Shown in pieces: positions 1-7,849 of a stretch of DNA of 64,000 nucleotides. The translations under genes were made by a program, and so were the position numbers. The DNA comes from Chloroflexota bacterium (GTDB taxonomy: Bacteria > Chloroflexota > Anaerolineae > UBA1429): contig JAAYAW010000079.1 in NCBI GenBank assembly GCA_012719135.1, forward strand, positions 1 to 64,000, written 5' to 3'. The first letter of the stretch is position 1; the number at the start of each line of letters is the position of its first letter. The notes beneath the pieces were generated by a model that ran no database searches, had not been told where the DNA came from, and saw only the letters and a program-made list of their open reading frames with translations.

Positions 1-280
1 CGAGCGGGGCGCTCTCAGCAGCACGCTCCATGGGCTGATCCCCTGGAATCGGCTCCTCTCGCGCCCGCAACGCGGGCGCGACTGCGCGCTCGGTGACGGG
101 GAGATCCACCGTGGTTGTCAGCGGCGCGCCCATCTCGAGCACCGGACGGCGGAGCAGACCCATTGGGCCGTATAGCGGCAAGGAGAGCTCGCCCTGATGC
201 GGTTCCGACGGAACCTGGTACCGGCGCCTGATGCGCCGAGCAAAGCGGAGAGAGGCTGGGCGACTGAGAACATCCGTCAT
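1..280 (-). CDS. Partial eCIS-cluster protein, unknown function (runs off left edge)
   Basis: Reading leftwards from an ATG at 280, the frame stays open to position 1, giving at least 93 residues that start MTDVLSRPASLRFARR. The start overlaps the stop of the preceding tube gene in an ATGA arrangement, so the two are probably translationally coupled. The visible part is basic at the N-terminus and then rich in Pro, Ala and Glu, with no domain I recognise. In other injection-system loci the genes after the second tube protein encode hub, LysM or spike components, so this may be a tail accessory protein. The function is not assigned. The C-terminus is missing because of the window edge. Confidence 0.6.
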   Translation of the reverse strand, partial: MTDVLSRPASLRFARRIRRRYQVPSEPHQGELSLPLYGPMGLLRRPVLEMGAPLTTTVDLPVTERAVAPALRAREEPIPGDQPMERAAESAPL

Positions 281-708
281 GACACAGTCACCATCTCGTA
301 GGCCAACTCCAGCGTCTCAATCGCTATCGCCGTGCTGCTTGCACTCAACTCTGGACCGCTCCACTTGGTCGGAAACGCCATGTGAAAGTCCCAACGGATG
401 ACCGGCTCGCCTTGATCGTCGAGCAGCGTCACGGAGACCTCCTTCCTGGCGGCCATCAACTGCCCCTGGATCACCTGCGTGTACCAGGCCATCAGGTCGC
501 TGCCTGTGGCAAGGCCGCGCTTGAGCGTCAGCGTGCCGCGTCGAACCCGCCCGGGAAGGAGATGTGTGCCCACGTTGTAGCCACCCTCTTTCTGTTCTTC
601 GATCTCGACCTCTAGCGCCGGCAACGTGCACTCCGTGAAGGTGGCTCCCGGCAGGCCGTCGATCTGAACCGCAAAGCGGAAGGCAGGATGGGCATCTATG
701 CGCTCCAT
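277..708 (-). CDS. eCIS/phage-like tail tube protein (second copy)
   Basis: This 143-residue protein belongs to the T4 gp19-like tail tube family, which forms the inner tube of contractile phage tails and of extracellular contractile injection systems. The N-terminal half carries the family pattern, with FRFAVQIDGLPGATFTECT followed by an acidic EVEIEE and a GGYN stretch. A TLKRGLATGSDLMAWY segment comes next, like that of the tube protein encoded at 1235-1678. I chose the ATG at 708 because it overlaps the stop of the small upstream gene (TGATG). A GTG at 711 is also possible. In eCIS loci with two or more tube paralogues, one usually builds the tube shaft and another the baseplate-proximal ring. 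Which role this copy plays is inference. Confidence 0.85.
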   Translation of the reverse strand: MERIDAHPAFRFAVQIDGLPGATFTECTLPALEVEIEEQKEGGYNVGTHLLPGRVRRGTLTLKRGLATGSDLMAWYTQVIQGQLMAARKEVSVTLLDDQGEPVIRWDFHMAFPTKWSGPELSASSTAIAIETLELAYEMVTVS

Positions 709-866
709 CACGTCGCTACCTCTCGATCATGGATCCTCTGCGTCTCGAGAACCCATCGCCGGCGCTCGGGATGCTCAAGTGAGAGGATGTCGGTCCGTGA
801 CCAGTGCAAATGCATCGCCAGATACGCTACCTCCTCAATCATCCGGTCGAGGGGGTAGCGCGTCAT
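708..866 (-). CDS. Small eCIS protein, DUF6760-like
   Basis: This 52-residue gene is too short for routine ORF calling. It starts MTRYPLDRMIEEVAYLAMHL and contains the stretch LSLEHPERRRWVLE. Its ATG overlaps the stop of the gp26-like gene (ATGA), and its TGA overlaps the ATG of the tube gene (TGATG), so it is stitched into the operon on both sides. I recall similar short proteins with a YPLDRL-E-EVAYLA-HFHW start and an EHPERRRW motif (DUF6760) from contractile injection loci and phage tails, where they sit beside tail assembly genes. The exact role is unknown, and a tail assembly chaperone or connector is a guess. The coding call rests on the coupled stop/start arrangement and the family-like motif. 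Confidence 0.75.
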   Translation of the reverse strand: MTRYPLDRMIEEVAYLAMHLHWSRTDILSLEHPERRRWVLETQRIHDREVAT

Positions 867-1222
867 TCCCCCAAGGGCACGATCTCCTCTCGGAACACCG
901 TCCGGCAGTTCGGGCAGATGACCTCAATGGTGTTCGTGCCCGCCTCGTTGATGCGCCGGTAAAAGTCTTGCAGGTACGCCATGTCCGCCGCGAAGAGGTT
1001 CTCGATCACCATTGTCGTGACCTGAGGGAGATCTCCCAGCTGTGTGATCACACGGGATAGCAGGAGCACAGCAAGGTACGCCTCATTGGCGCGGACGCGC
1101 ATGTCCCGCAGGGGGGCGATCTCGTCCATGGCCGTAGCCAAGCGCATCACCCCCTGGCGGTGCACGCGTCCTTCGCCATCGACATAGCCGCGCGGCAGCT
1201 CGAACGCGAACTCTGTCTGCAT
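863..1222 (-). CDS. Phage tail assembly/baseplate protein, T4 gp26-like family
   Basis: This 119-residue protein has an N-terminal LPRGYVDGEGRVHRQG segment, a central helix-rich part with DEIAPLRD and ITQLGDLP, and a C-terminal CPNC pair. This is the pattern of the small T4 baseplate gp26-like family found in many contractile tail loci. The single CxxC could bind metal only together with another chain or a second ligand pair. It has a clear GGAG-type ribosome binding site and starts 12 nt after the tube gene. It probably acts in baseplate or hub assembly of the injection system, by analogy with related clusters. Confidence 0.7.
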   Translation of the reverse strand: MQTEFAFELPRGYVDGEGRVHRQGVMRLATAMDEIAPLRDMRVRANEAYLAVLLLSRVITQLGDLPQVTTMVIENLFAADMAYLQDFYRRINEAGTNTIEVICPNCRTVFREEIVPLGE

Positions 1223-1234
1223 GCGGGCCTCCCG

Positions 1235-1678
1235 TTAGCTGACGCGGTACAGGCCTTCGTGTGTGATCACCAGTTCTTCTATACCCAGCTCATTGCTGTC
1301 GGCCTTGACGGTCGGGCCTGACACCTTCACTGGCCAGGCCTTCTCAAAGTTCCACCGGGCAACCTCCTGCAGGCCCTGATCAAACATGATGATGGAGCCT
1401 TCCCGGCGGGCGTCGTCGACCTTGCCCTGCACTACCATGTCGCGCCAGTCCCAGATGTCCATATTCTCGGTGATGCCGCGCTTTAGCGTGATGTTCTCCC
1501 ACTTGAGCCGGCCCGGGATCTTGAGGATGTGCTCGTGTCCGTCGGCGTCCACGACCTTGTGCTCGATCACCTCGTGCTCCGACCCAATCCCTGAGCACTC
1601 GGTAAAGTACCCCGTCACCTCGCCCTGGATATCGATGGCGTAATGAAACCCAACCAGCGGATCGCTACGGTTCGCCAT
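1235..1678 (-). CDS. eCIS/phage-like tail tube protein (first copy)
   Basis: This 147-residue protein is a T4 gp19-type tail tube subunit, expected to stack in hexameric rings inside the sheath. It shows the family pattern DPLVGFHYAIDIQGEVTGYF at the N-terminus, then KLPGR-like and ENITLKRGITENMDIWDWRD elements, and ends ELVITHEGLYRVS. An AGGAG lies 8 nt before the ATG. The gene follows the sheath gene with a 34-nt gap, the usual sheath-tube order. It is a distant paralogue of the product encoded at 277-708. The tube assignment is firm. Whether this copy or the other forms the shaft is not settled by sequence alone. Confidence 0.9.
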   Translation of the reverse strand: MANRSDPLVGFHYAIDIQGEVTGYFTECSGIGSEHEVIEHKVVDADGHEHILKIPGRLKWENITLKRGITENMDIWDWRDMVVQGKVDDARREGSIIMFDQGLQEVARWNFEKAWPVKVSGPTVKADSNELGIEELVITHEGLYRVS

Positions 1679-1712
1679 GGAACGTACTCCTTGTGCTGAT
1701 CACTGGCCTGCG

Positions 1713-3278
1713 CTAGGCGGCGGCAGGACCTGCCCACTGACTGATGCGGAAAATGACGAACTCGGCTGGCTTGACGGGGCAGATGCCGATCTCGATGATG
1801 AGCTGGCCGAGATCCCTGACCTCGACAGGGTTGAGTTCCTCATCGCACTTGACGTAATACGCCTCATTGGGTGTGGTGCCAAAGAGAGCTCCGGACGACC
1901 ACACGGTCCGAAGGAAGGCCGTTACGTCTCGTCGCACGCGAGCCCAGAGGTCGGGATCGTTCGGCTCAAAGACCACCCACTGTGTGCCCCGCTCGATGGA
2001 TTCCTCGACCATGTTAAAGAGACGCCGAACGTTGATGTAGCGCCAGGCGGGGTCGCTGCTGAGGGTGCGTGCGCCCCAGATGCGGATGCCGCGCCCCGGG
2101 AAGGCCCGGATGCAGTTCACCCCGATGGGGTTCAGAGCGTCCTGCTCGCCGCGAGTCAGCTGCACAGGCAGCCCGGTTGCACCGCGAATGACCTCATTGG
2201 CCGGCGCCTTGTGCACGCCACGCTCTGCGTCGCTGCGGGCGTATACCCCCGCCACGTGGCCCGAGGGCGGCACGCGAACGCTGCCTCTCCCCTTGACCAT
2301 GTCCGAGGTCTCGATCCACGGGTAGTAAAGAGCGGCGTACTTGGTGTCATAGTTGGAGGCCTGACGCCACTGAAGCATCTCTTGCGCGCCGAGATCGGGC
2401 GGACAATCCAGAATCGCAAAGCAGTACTTGCTCTGTTCGCAGTGCTCGTAGAGCGCCTGCTGCACGGCCTGGACATCTGCCAGCGACATCTCCCCGGCTT
2501 GGAGGCTCTGCATCAGATCGGGGACGGCAATCATTGTGACTTCATCTACGGGCGTGAGGCCGCCCAGTCCGGTACGAGCCGCCACCTCTCCGCGGTAAGA
2601 CGAGACTGTCAGAGCCTCCGTCTCGATCTTGCCGCCCTGGAGGACATACTCTCCGGCCTGTGGCCTCCGCTCGGCCACAGAGCCCTGCGCACGCAGGATG
2701 TGCACTGTGACGAACTGCGATCGCGTATTGACCAGAGTCTCGACGTTCTGGTCTCCCTTGTTTAGTGTCACGTCTGCGAACGTTTCGGTGCCATCCGGCG
2801 TCGAGATGATCAGCGTGAAAATCTCGGCTGCGGGGTCCTCGGGTTCGCGCACGGTGACCTTGATGTTGTTGCCGGCGGGCCCTCCCGACTTGGCACGTAT
2901 CTCCAGAGTGTCCGCTTTCGCTTCTGAGCGGGAAGGCAGCATGGCTACGGCGGGCTTGGCGAGCCTTTCGTCCACAGAAGCCCCCAGCGTCTTGACGGAG
3001 ACGACATAACAACGGCTGCCGCCGTTTAGAAAGTAGCCGTAGACGGAGTAGGGGAGATAGGCACCTTCCACAAAGCCGCCGAACCGGTCCACGTACTGGG
3101 TCCAGTTGCTGATGGCGACGGGGCGGTTCTGCAGAGAGGTCACCTGGCCATCGCTGTGCTCCTCGGCCTTTTCGGTGAATCCGATAAAGGCTGCGACCGC
3201 CGTTCCCACGGCCTCGATCGGGCGCGTGCCGCCCTCCCTCTCTTCGATATACACGCCAGGAGACAGATATGTTGGCAT
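1713..3278 (-). CDS. eCIS/phage-like contractile tail sheath protein
   Basis: This 521-residue protein is a contractile sheath subunit. The start MPTYLSPGVYIEE is the hallmark N-terminus of phage tail sheath proteins. The C-terminal domain carries the conserved ARTLSSDPAWRYINVRRLF stretch, and the protein ends with FVIFRISQW, the strand that interlocks neighbouring subunits in this family. In contractile systems the sheath shortens and drives the inner tube through the target envelope. A single sheath gene is visible here, whereas some eCIS loci carry two or three. An AGGA lies 7 nt before the ATG. The length fits the family. Confidence 0.95.
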   Translation of the reverse strand: MPTYLSPGVYIEEREGGTRPIEAVGTAVAAFIGFTEKAEEHSDGQVTSLQNRPVAISNWTQYVDRFGGFVEGAYLPYSVYGYFLNGGSRCYVVSVKTLGASVDERLAKPAVAMLPSRSEAKADTLEIRAKSGGPAGNNIKVTVREPEDPAAEIFTLIISTPDGTETFADVTLNKGDQNVETLVNTRSQFVTVHILRAQGSVAERRPQAGEYVLQGGKIETEALTVSSYRGEVAARTGLGGLTPVDEVTMIAVPDLMQSLQAGEMSLADVQAVQQALYEHCEQSKYCFAILDCPPDLGAQEMLQWRQASNYDTKYAALYYPWIETSDMVKGRGSVRVPPSGHVAGVYARSDAERGVHKAPANEVIRGATGLPVQLTRGEQDALNPIGVNCIRAFPGRGIRIWGARTLSSDPAWRYINVRRLFNMVEESIERGTQWVVFEPNDPDLWARVRRDVTAFLRTVWSSGALFGTTPNEAYYVKCDEELNPVEVRDLGQLIIEIGICPVKPAEFVIFRISQWAGPAAA

Positions 3279-3379
3279 CTCTCTATCCTTTGCTTGCTGC
3301 GACGCCGACGGTAGGGCCGGCCCCTGAGGTAATTCAATGCTCCAGTGTGAACGGGTTGCATCCTCCTCTCCAAGCGCTG

Positions 3380-4210
3380 CTAGATCGATATGTCATAGGA
3401 TTGAACGCTCTCCGATGGGACCGCCGCGCGATGACGGGCCGTTCGGCCCCCGATGAATACCTCAATGTCGTACTCGCCAGCGGATAGCTCACCGAAGTGA
3501 TACCGTCCGAAACGATCGGTCAGGCACTCGCGGCCGGATGCGGCCAGCCGTACGGTTGCCCCGGGGAGAGCGGTGCCGCCTGTTGCCTCATACACGATCC
3601 CGCCGATCTCGAAGGTGGTGGAGCGCGTAGCCTCCGGCGCTGTGGTATCCAGCAGGTCCACTCGACGGGAGATGACCCAGGGGCTTGTGAAGGCTACCGC
3701 ACGCTCCATCGATAGCGTCACGGTGTAGTTGATGGATGGCCGCAACTGGTTCTCCATGACGCCCCAGAGATCAGGCAGGTTCTCGATGGCACGGGAAGGC
3801 TGTGCAGTCCTCGTCTGCACCGGATAGGGTTGCGAACGCAAACTGGGCTCCAGCACTTCGACGCCCAGCGTCGGGCTGCTCGCCAGGGCGCCGAGAACGC
3901 GCCAGAGAATCGAGTGCTCGTCCTCCACCTGGTTCTGTGTCCACACGGTCACGAGGTAGGATAGGTCATACCGGAGGGGGGCGAGCCTCTTCGAGACGGT
4001 CCCTTTATCGTCTCGCTCGGCAATCCACTCCTGAGAGCGCAGTTCTGTGTTCTCGCGTATGTCGTAGAGGTAAAAGTTGATGGTGGGGCGTGTCAACCCG
4101 GCGGCCCAATCGCCGGTAGGCTGGTCAAAGCTCACCGTGACGCTATCCGCGTCAAAGTTGCCTCGCTTCAGGACCACTTTTCGGATGGTCTCGTCCAGTA
4201 GGTGAATCAT
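3380..4210 (-). CDS. DUF4255 (Pvc16-like) tail-terminator protein with CarboxypepD-regulatory-like domain
   Basis: This is a 276-residue protein. Residues 1-190 match the DUF4255/Pvc16 family: MIHLLDETIRKVV at the start, TRPTINFYLYDIREN in the middle, and LRYDLSYLVTVWT. This family caps the sheath and tube end of extracellular contractile injection systems. From about residue 200 there is an added module with the pattern GGIVYEATGGTALPGATVRL followed by TDRFGRYHFGELSAGEYDIE. That is typical of carboxypeptidase-regulatory-like beta-sandwich domains and is not part of the minimal family. A surface or cargo-docking role for the extra domain is speculation. The gene lies between the DUF4157 and sheath genes in the same operon. 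Confidence 0.85.
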   Translation of the reverse strand: MIHLLDETIRKVVLKRGNFDADSVTVSFDQPTGDWAAGLTRPTINFYLYDIRENTELRSQEWIAERDDKGTVSKRLAPLRYDLSYLVTVWTQNQVEDEHSILWRVLGALASSPTLGVEVLEPSLRSQPYPVQTRTAQPSRAIENLPDLWGVMENQLRPSINYTVTLSMERAVAFTSPWVISRRVDLLDTTAPEATRSTTFEIGGIVYEATGGTALPGATVRLAASGRECLTDRFGRYHFGELSAGEYDIEVFIGGRTARHRAAVPSESVQSYDISI

Positions 4211-4252
4211 CCTGCCATCTCGTATACGTCAGGGTGGACGGCTGTGTCGGCT

Positions 4253-4960
4253 CTAGACGTAACCTTGCCGTTGGGGATTTGCGCGCTCGGTCTGGCGCCT
4301 GAGGGCCTGGACCTCTTCCTCTTCCTCTGCTTCCGAGCCGGCCTGGGGATTTCGCTGAGCCACGTCGCTATCCAGCGAGGCGATCGTGCCGGCGGAGATG
4401 CGCTGTACCACGCGGTCCGCCACAGCGTCGGCTTCTAGCTCCGCCGGATCGCTGGCCGCTCCGACCTCCAGCTTGGCTCCCTCTCGTTGCTGCTCCACAT
4501 GGGTCAGCTCATGGGCGAGCAGCCGTTGCCCTTCGCCCGAAGCCGGTGCGTATGCGCCCTCAGCAAAGTAGATGTCGTGACCGCGGGTAAAGGCCCGTGC
4601 CGAGAGGTCCGAGTTCAGTTGGCTTGCCCGATCATCCGTATGGACGCGCACTGTGCTCAAGTCAGCTCCAAAGGCGGCCTCCATCTGTTGCCTCGCTCCA
4701 TGCTGCAGGGGGGCACCGCGTCCGGCCTCGGCGTCGAGCGTGCGCTCAATGTGCTCAGGCACTGTAAAGGCCTGGTCATCGGCATACCGTCGCGCCACAG
4801 TATTCCCGGCACGGCGGGCGATCTGCTGGAATCGCTGAACCGGCGCCAAGCTGGCCAGCGGATGAGCCGCGCCGCCCGGGCGCGTGGTGCCCGCTTGGGC
4901 ACGGCGTCGCACCGCAGCCTCTGGCCCGTACATCCGGACCCATTGTTTATCCGGTGACAT
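4253..4960 (-). CDS. DUF4157 eCIS core-domain protein with HELTH metallopeptidase-like motif
   Basis: This 235-residue protein contains the DUF4157 domain common in eCIS loci. Residues about 85-165 run from LQHGARQQMEAAFGADLS through VRVHTDD to LLAHELTHVEQQ. The HELTH pentad is the zinc-binding motif of gluzincin peptidases. DUF4157 proteins are thought to be injection-system effectors, or domains that carry them. Flanking segments are low in complexity, rich in Arg and Ala at the N-terminus and Glu at the C-terminus. The ATG at 4960 is preceded at 8 nt by GGAGGTGATC, a full match to the anti-Shine-Dalgarno sequence. A GTG at 4969 overlapping the ATPase stop is the less likely start. Confidence 0.85.
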   Translation of the reverse strand: MSPDKQWVRMYGPEAAVRRRAQAGTTRPGGAAHPLASLAPVQRFQQIARRAGNTVARRYADDQAFTVPEHIERTLDAEAGRGAPLQHGARQQMEAAFGADLSTVRVHTDDRASQLNSDLSARAFTRGHDIYFAEGAYAPASGEGQRLLAHELTHVEQQREGAKLEVGAASDPAELEADAVADRVVQRISAGTIASLDSDVAQRNPQAGSEAEEEEEVQALRRQTERANPQRQGYV

Positions 4961-4965
4961 GGAGA

Positions 4966-7083
4966 TCACCTCCCTCCGGACCCGTCATGTGCGCCTCTGA
5001 GGTCATGCCCCGAGAATGCGGGCACGAACTCCTCCTCATCCACCAGCTTGCCCAGCTTTTGGAACTCACGGCGAACGCCCCACAAGAGATGGCGCATGGC
5101 GACGGCGCTCCCATCACGGGCCGCCAGAAAGGCGGCGCTGACCAGAGCATTGCGAATGCCGCCGCCGGAAAGCCGAAATCGCATCGCAAGATGATCCCAA
5201 TCGACATCGTCCGCTAGAGGCATCTCCGGAGGTACCGTTCGCTCCCATATCTCGCGGCGCGCGGCCTCATCGGGAAAGGGAAACTCGATACTGAACTGGA
5301 GCCGACGCATAAAGGCCTCATCCAGGTTCTGGCGCAGATTGCTCGTCAGGATCACAACGCCGTCGTACTCCTCGACCTTTTGCAGCAGGTAGCTGATCTC
5401 GATATTCGCATAGCGATCGTGCGCATCCTTGGTTTCTGAGCGTTTGCCAAACAGGGCGTCAGCCTCGTCAAAGAGCAGTATGGCGTTCGAGTCGCGTGCC
5501 AGGTCAAAGATGCGATCCAGGTTCTTTTCCGTCTCGCCGATATACTTGCTGACCACTCCCGACAGATCGATCTTGTACAGGTCCAGAGCCAGATCGTGGG
5601 CAATCACCTCGGCGGCCATCGTCTTGCCAGTGCCCGATGGACCCGCAAATAACGCCGATAACCCCTGGCCGCGTGCAGACCGCCGCCCCATGCCCCAGGT
5701 TCCGTAGACGACGTGGCGGAATCGGAATTGATCACACATCTCCCGGATCTGCGCCGTGCGATCTGAAGGCAGCACAAGGTCCTGCCAGGTATGCCTGGGG
5801 ACGATCTGGTTGGCCAGATCGCCCAGGCGGACGGCACTCACCTCGCGCGAGGCCGATGCAAGATCGTCAAAGCCGATCTGAGGGGTCGCGGCGTACCGCT
5901 GGCGAGCACGCTCGAAGGCAGCACGGGCGGCTCGAGCAATCTGATCCCCATCGAGACGGTAGCGTGCGGCCAGCGCTGGCAAGTCGGCATCCCCGGATAG
6001 GGGTAGATCCCTCGCCGCGCTGTACCAGAGCTGCAGGCGTGCATCGTAATCGGGCACGGGGATATTCAACGTGTGCACCGCGATGTCGACATCCTGCGGA
6101 AGCGGCAGGCTAACGCGCGGAGAACCGTACCATACCACCGTGAGAGCATCGTTCTCGCAGAGTGTGGCCCAGGCTGGGGCGCGCTCTTTGCTGCCACCGG
6201 GATCCGCGTTTTCGGCCAGCCAGACGAGCAAGATCGCGTTGTACAACAGCGCATCCCGGATCTGGCCCTGGGGTGTGTTGGGCGCTCCGCTCGCCTCCAG
6301 ACCATCCGTTGACACCTCGAGCACGGGGCGCTGCGCCCTAGCGGCCAGCTCGTGCGCCAGCGCCCGTGCGCACCAGGGGCGCTCGGAGCGCACATGGATC
6401 CAGAGGGGAGGATCTGCATCGCCGATCAGCGACGCAAGGGCCGATGGCGGTTGCTCTGCCGCGGGAGCGCCGCCGCACTTATCTACTGGCGTCAACCAGA
6501 ACGGGGCTGGAACCGGTGGCGCACTTCCAGGATCTTCCAACAAGAACCTCACAACATCGGGAGCGATCTGGACCGTACGCCTCAGGAGCGAGTCCGTGCC
6601 CTCAAACGGTGGACTGACATGGACGATCTCGTGCGAGACCATGCGGCTAGTGGTCTCGAACAGACGTCGAGCGGCAAGACGATCGCCCAGGTCCGGCCAG
6701 AGCAGGTTCAGGAGCAGATCGACGGTAGGGCGTTTGCAGGTTACGTCGTCCTGCAAGAAGCCGTAGATGCGTTCGTACTTGAGATCGATCTCCGGCAGAA
6801 GACACAAGAGCAGAATGTCGGCCTCGGCTTGCTCCAAAGAGAACACCGATTGCAGACGTGTCCAGCGGTCCTCGGTGGGCCCAGAGTAACGCGGGATCGG
6901 AACCTCGCAGGGGAGCGAGGCACCGAACGGGCGGGCAAGCAGATCAAAGAACTCCTGGTCAGTGACAAAGAGTCCGCGGAACTCACCGGCTTCGGGAGGC
7001 CGCTCCGCGTAGAGACGCCTAGCCGTCTCTACGATCAGAGCGTCCGCGCGCCTGATGTCGCAGAGGAGCGGGCTGGTGTCCAT
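4966..7083 (-). CDS. eCIS-associated AAA+ ATPase (Pvc15-like)
   Basis: This is a 705-residue ATPase. The N-terminal half (to about residue 440) is a variable region with LLCLLPEIDLKYERIYGFL, seen in the ATPases of contractile injection loci. The C-terminal AAA+ domain has Walker A GPSGTGKT near residue 481, an SKYIGETEKNL segment, Walker B LLFDEADALF near 534 and a probable arginine finger in FMRRLQF near 591. Pvc15-type ATPases are needed for particle production and for loading or remodelling effectors. It is the first gene of the minus-strand operon, with a GAGGG ribosome binding site, and it overlaps the DUF4157 reading frame. Confidence 0.92.
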   Translation of the reverse strand: MDTSPLLCDIRRADALIVETARRLYAERPPEAGEFRGLFVTDQEFFDLLARPFGASLPCEVPIPRYSGPTEDRWTRLQSVFSLEQAEADILLLCLLPEIDLKYERIYGFLQDDVTCKRPTVDLLLNLLWPDLGDRLAARRLFETTSRMVSHEIVHVSPPFEGTDSLLRRTVQIAPDVVRFLLEDPGSAPPVPAPFWLTPVDKCGGAPAAEQPPSALASLIGDADPPLWIHVRSERPWCARALAHELAARAQRPVLEVSTDGLEASGAPNTPQGQIRDALLYNAILLVWLAENADPGGSKERAPAWATLCENDALTVVWYGSPRVSLPLPQDVDIAVHTLNIPVPDYDARLQLWYSAARDLPLSGDADLPALAARYRLDGDQIARAARAAFERARQRYAATPQIGFDDLASASREVSAVRLGDLANQIVPRHTWQDLVLPSDRTAQIREMCDQFRFRHVVYGTWGMGRRSARGQGLSALFAGPSGTGKTMAAEVIAHDLALDLYKIDLSGVVSKYIGETEKNLDRIFDLARDSNAILLFDEADALFGKRSETKDAHDRYANIEISYLLQKVEEYDGVVILTSNLRQNLDEAFMRRLQFSIEFPFPDEAARREIWERTVPPEMPLADDVDWDHLAMRFRLSGGGIRNALVSAAFLAARDGSAVAMRHLLWGVRREFQKLGKLVDEEEFVPAFSGHDLRGAHDGSGGR

Positions 7084-7136
7084 AGTGCCCTCATTGCGGC
7101 GCGAACGGAGTGGTACGACCTTGTGCGGCCGACTGC

Positions 7137-7142
7137 ACTATA
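7137..7142 (-). promoter_or_regulatory. Possible -10 element for the eCIS operon
   Basis: The minus strand reads TATAGT about 54 nt before the ATPase start codon. The -35 region is poor; the best candidate is TTAGCG at 16 nt spacing. The 7084-7342 interval is the divergent regulatory region between the eCIS operon and mobB, so a promoter here is expected. The exact element is uncertain. Confidence 0.35.
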
Positions 7143-7298
7143 CCGTACCCATCATATCGCTAACCGAGGGCCTATGTCAATGGGAGCGTGACGCTCCCGA
7201 TGGTCGGCCGGGCGCCAGCGTGGACATGAACTCCTACTGAAGCACGGAGCCGACCTGGCAGAGATCGACTGATGTCGATGGGGCATACCGCCCTGTGG

Positions 7299-7304
7299 TA
7301 TAAT
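7299..7304 (+). promoter_or_regulatory. Probable -10 element of the mobB promoter
   Basis: A perfect TATAAT lies 38 nt before the mobB start, with no convincing -35 hexamer at 16-18 nt. An AGGAG-type ribosome binding site follows just before the ATG at 7343. Confidence 0.45.
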
Positions 7305-7342
7305 CGCCTGAAGTTAGCAGCCTTACCGTCTAGAGGAGAGAG

Positions 7343-7849
7343 ATGGCGCACCTATTCGCGATCGTTGGATGGCACAATGCGGGAAAGACGACCCTGGCGG
7401 AAGCCCTGGTGAGGGAGTACCGCCGCCGAGGTGAGCGCGTGGCCGTCATCAAACACTCCAGGGAAGGGTTTTCACTGGATCACCCGGGAACGGATACGTA
7501 TCGACTCTCCCAGGCTGGCAGTGATGTGGTCGCAATCGTCAGCAGTGCAGGCTTCGCCTGGATGGAGCGCCCTGTTGAGGAGCCCTCCCTGGGTGAACTC
7601 GTGGATCGCCTGGCCACGGATATCGATGTGATCATCGCCGAGGGATTCAAGCGTGAGCGGTGCCCCAAGATCGAGGTGATGCGGCCCGAGACCGGAACTG
7701 AGCCGATCGCCTCGATCGACGAACTTGTCGCGATCGTCAGTGACGAGATCGTCGACACGCGCCCCGTGCCCCGCTTTCAGTTTGCCGATGCAGCAAAGCT
7801 GGTGGACTACCTGATAGACAGCAATTACGGCGCCAAGACGGTTAGCTAA
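7343..7849 (+). CDS. mobB: Molybdopterin-guanine dinucleotide biosynthesis protein MobB
   Basis: This 168-residue P-loop GTPase-like protein has Walker A GWHNAGKTT at residues 8-16, followed by VIKHSREGFSLDHPGTDTYR, the conserved MobB segment. IDVIIAEGFKRERCPKIEV in the middle is the Walker-B-like signature of the family. MobB helps MobA to make or deliver the guanine dinucleotide form of molybdenum cofactor, for enzymes of the DMSO-reductase family. No other molybdenum genes are in the window. The stop overlaps the end of the convergent transferase gene by 4 nt. The start is supported by an AGGAG. Confidence 0.92.
   Translation: MAHLFAIVGWHNAGKTTLAEALVREYRRRGERVAVIKHSREGFSLDHPGTDTYRLSQAGSDVVAIVSSAGFAWMERPVEEPSLGELVDRLATDIDVIIAEGFKRERCPKIEVMRPETGTEPIASIDELVAIVSDEIVDTRPVPRFQFADAAKLVDYLIDSNYGAKTVS

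Noticed and set aside
1677-2765. 362-residue plus-strand open frame opposite the sheath gene
   Set aside because: It is antisense to a clear sheath gene. It has no ribosome binding site, no family motif and a composition set by the opposite frame.
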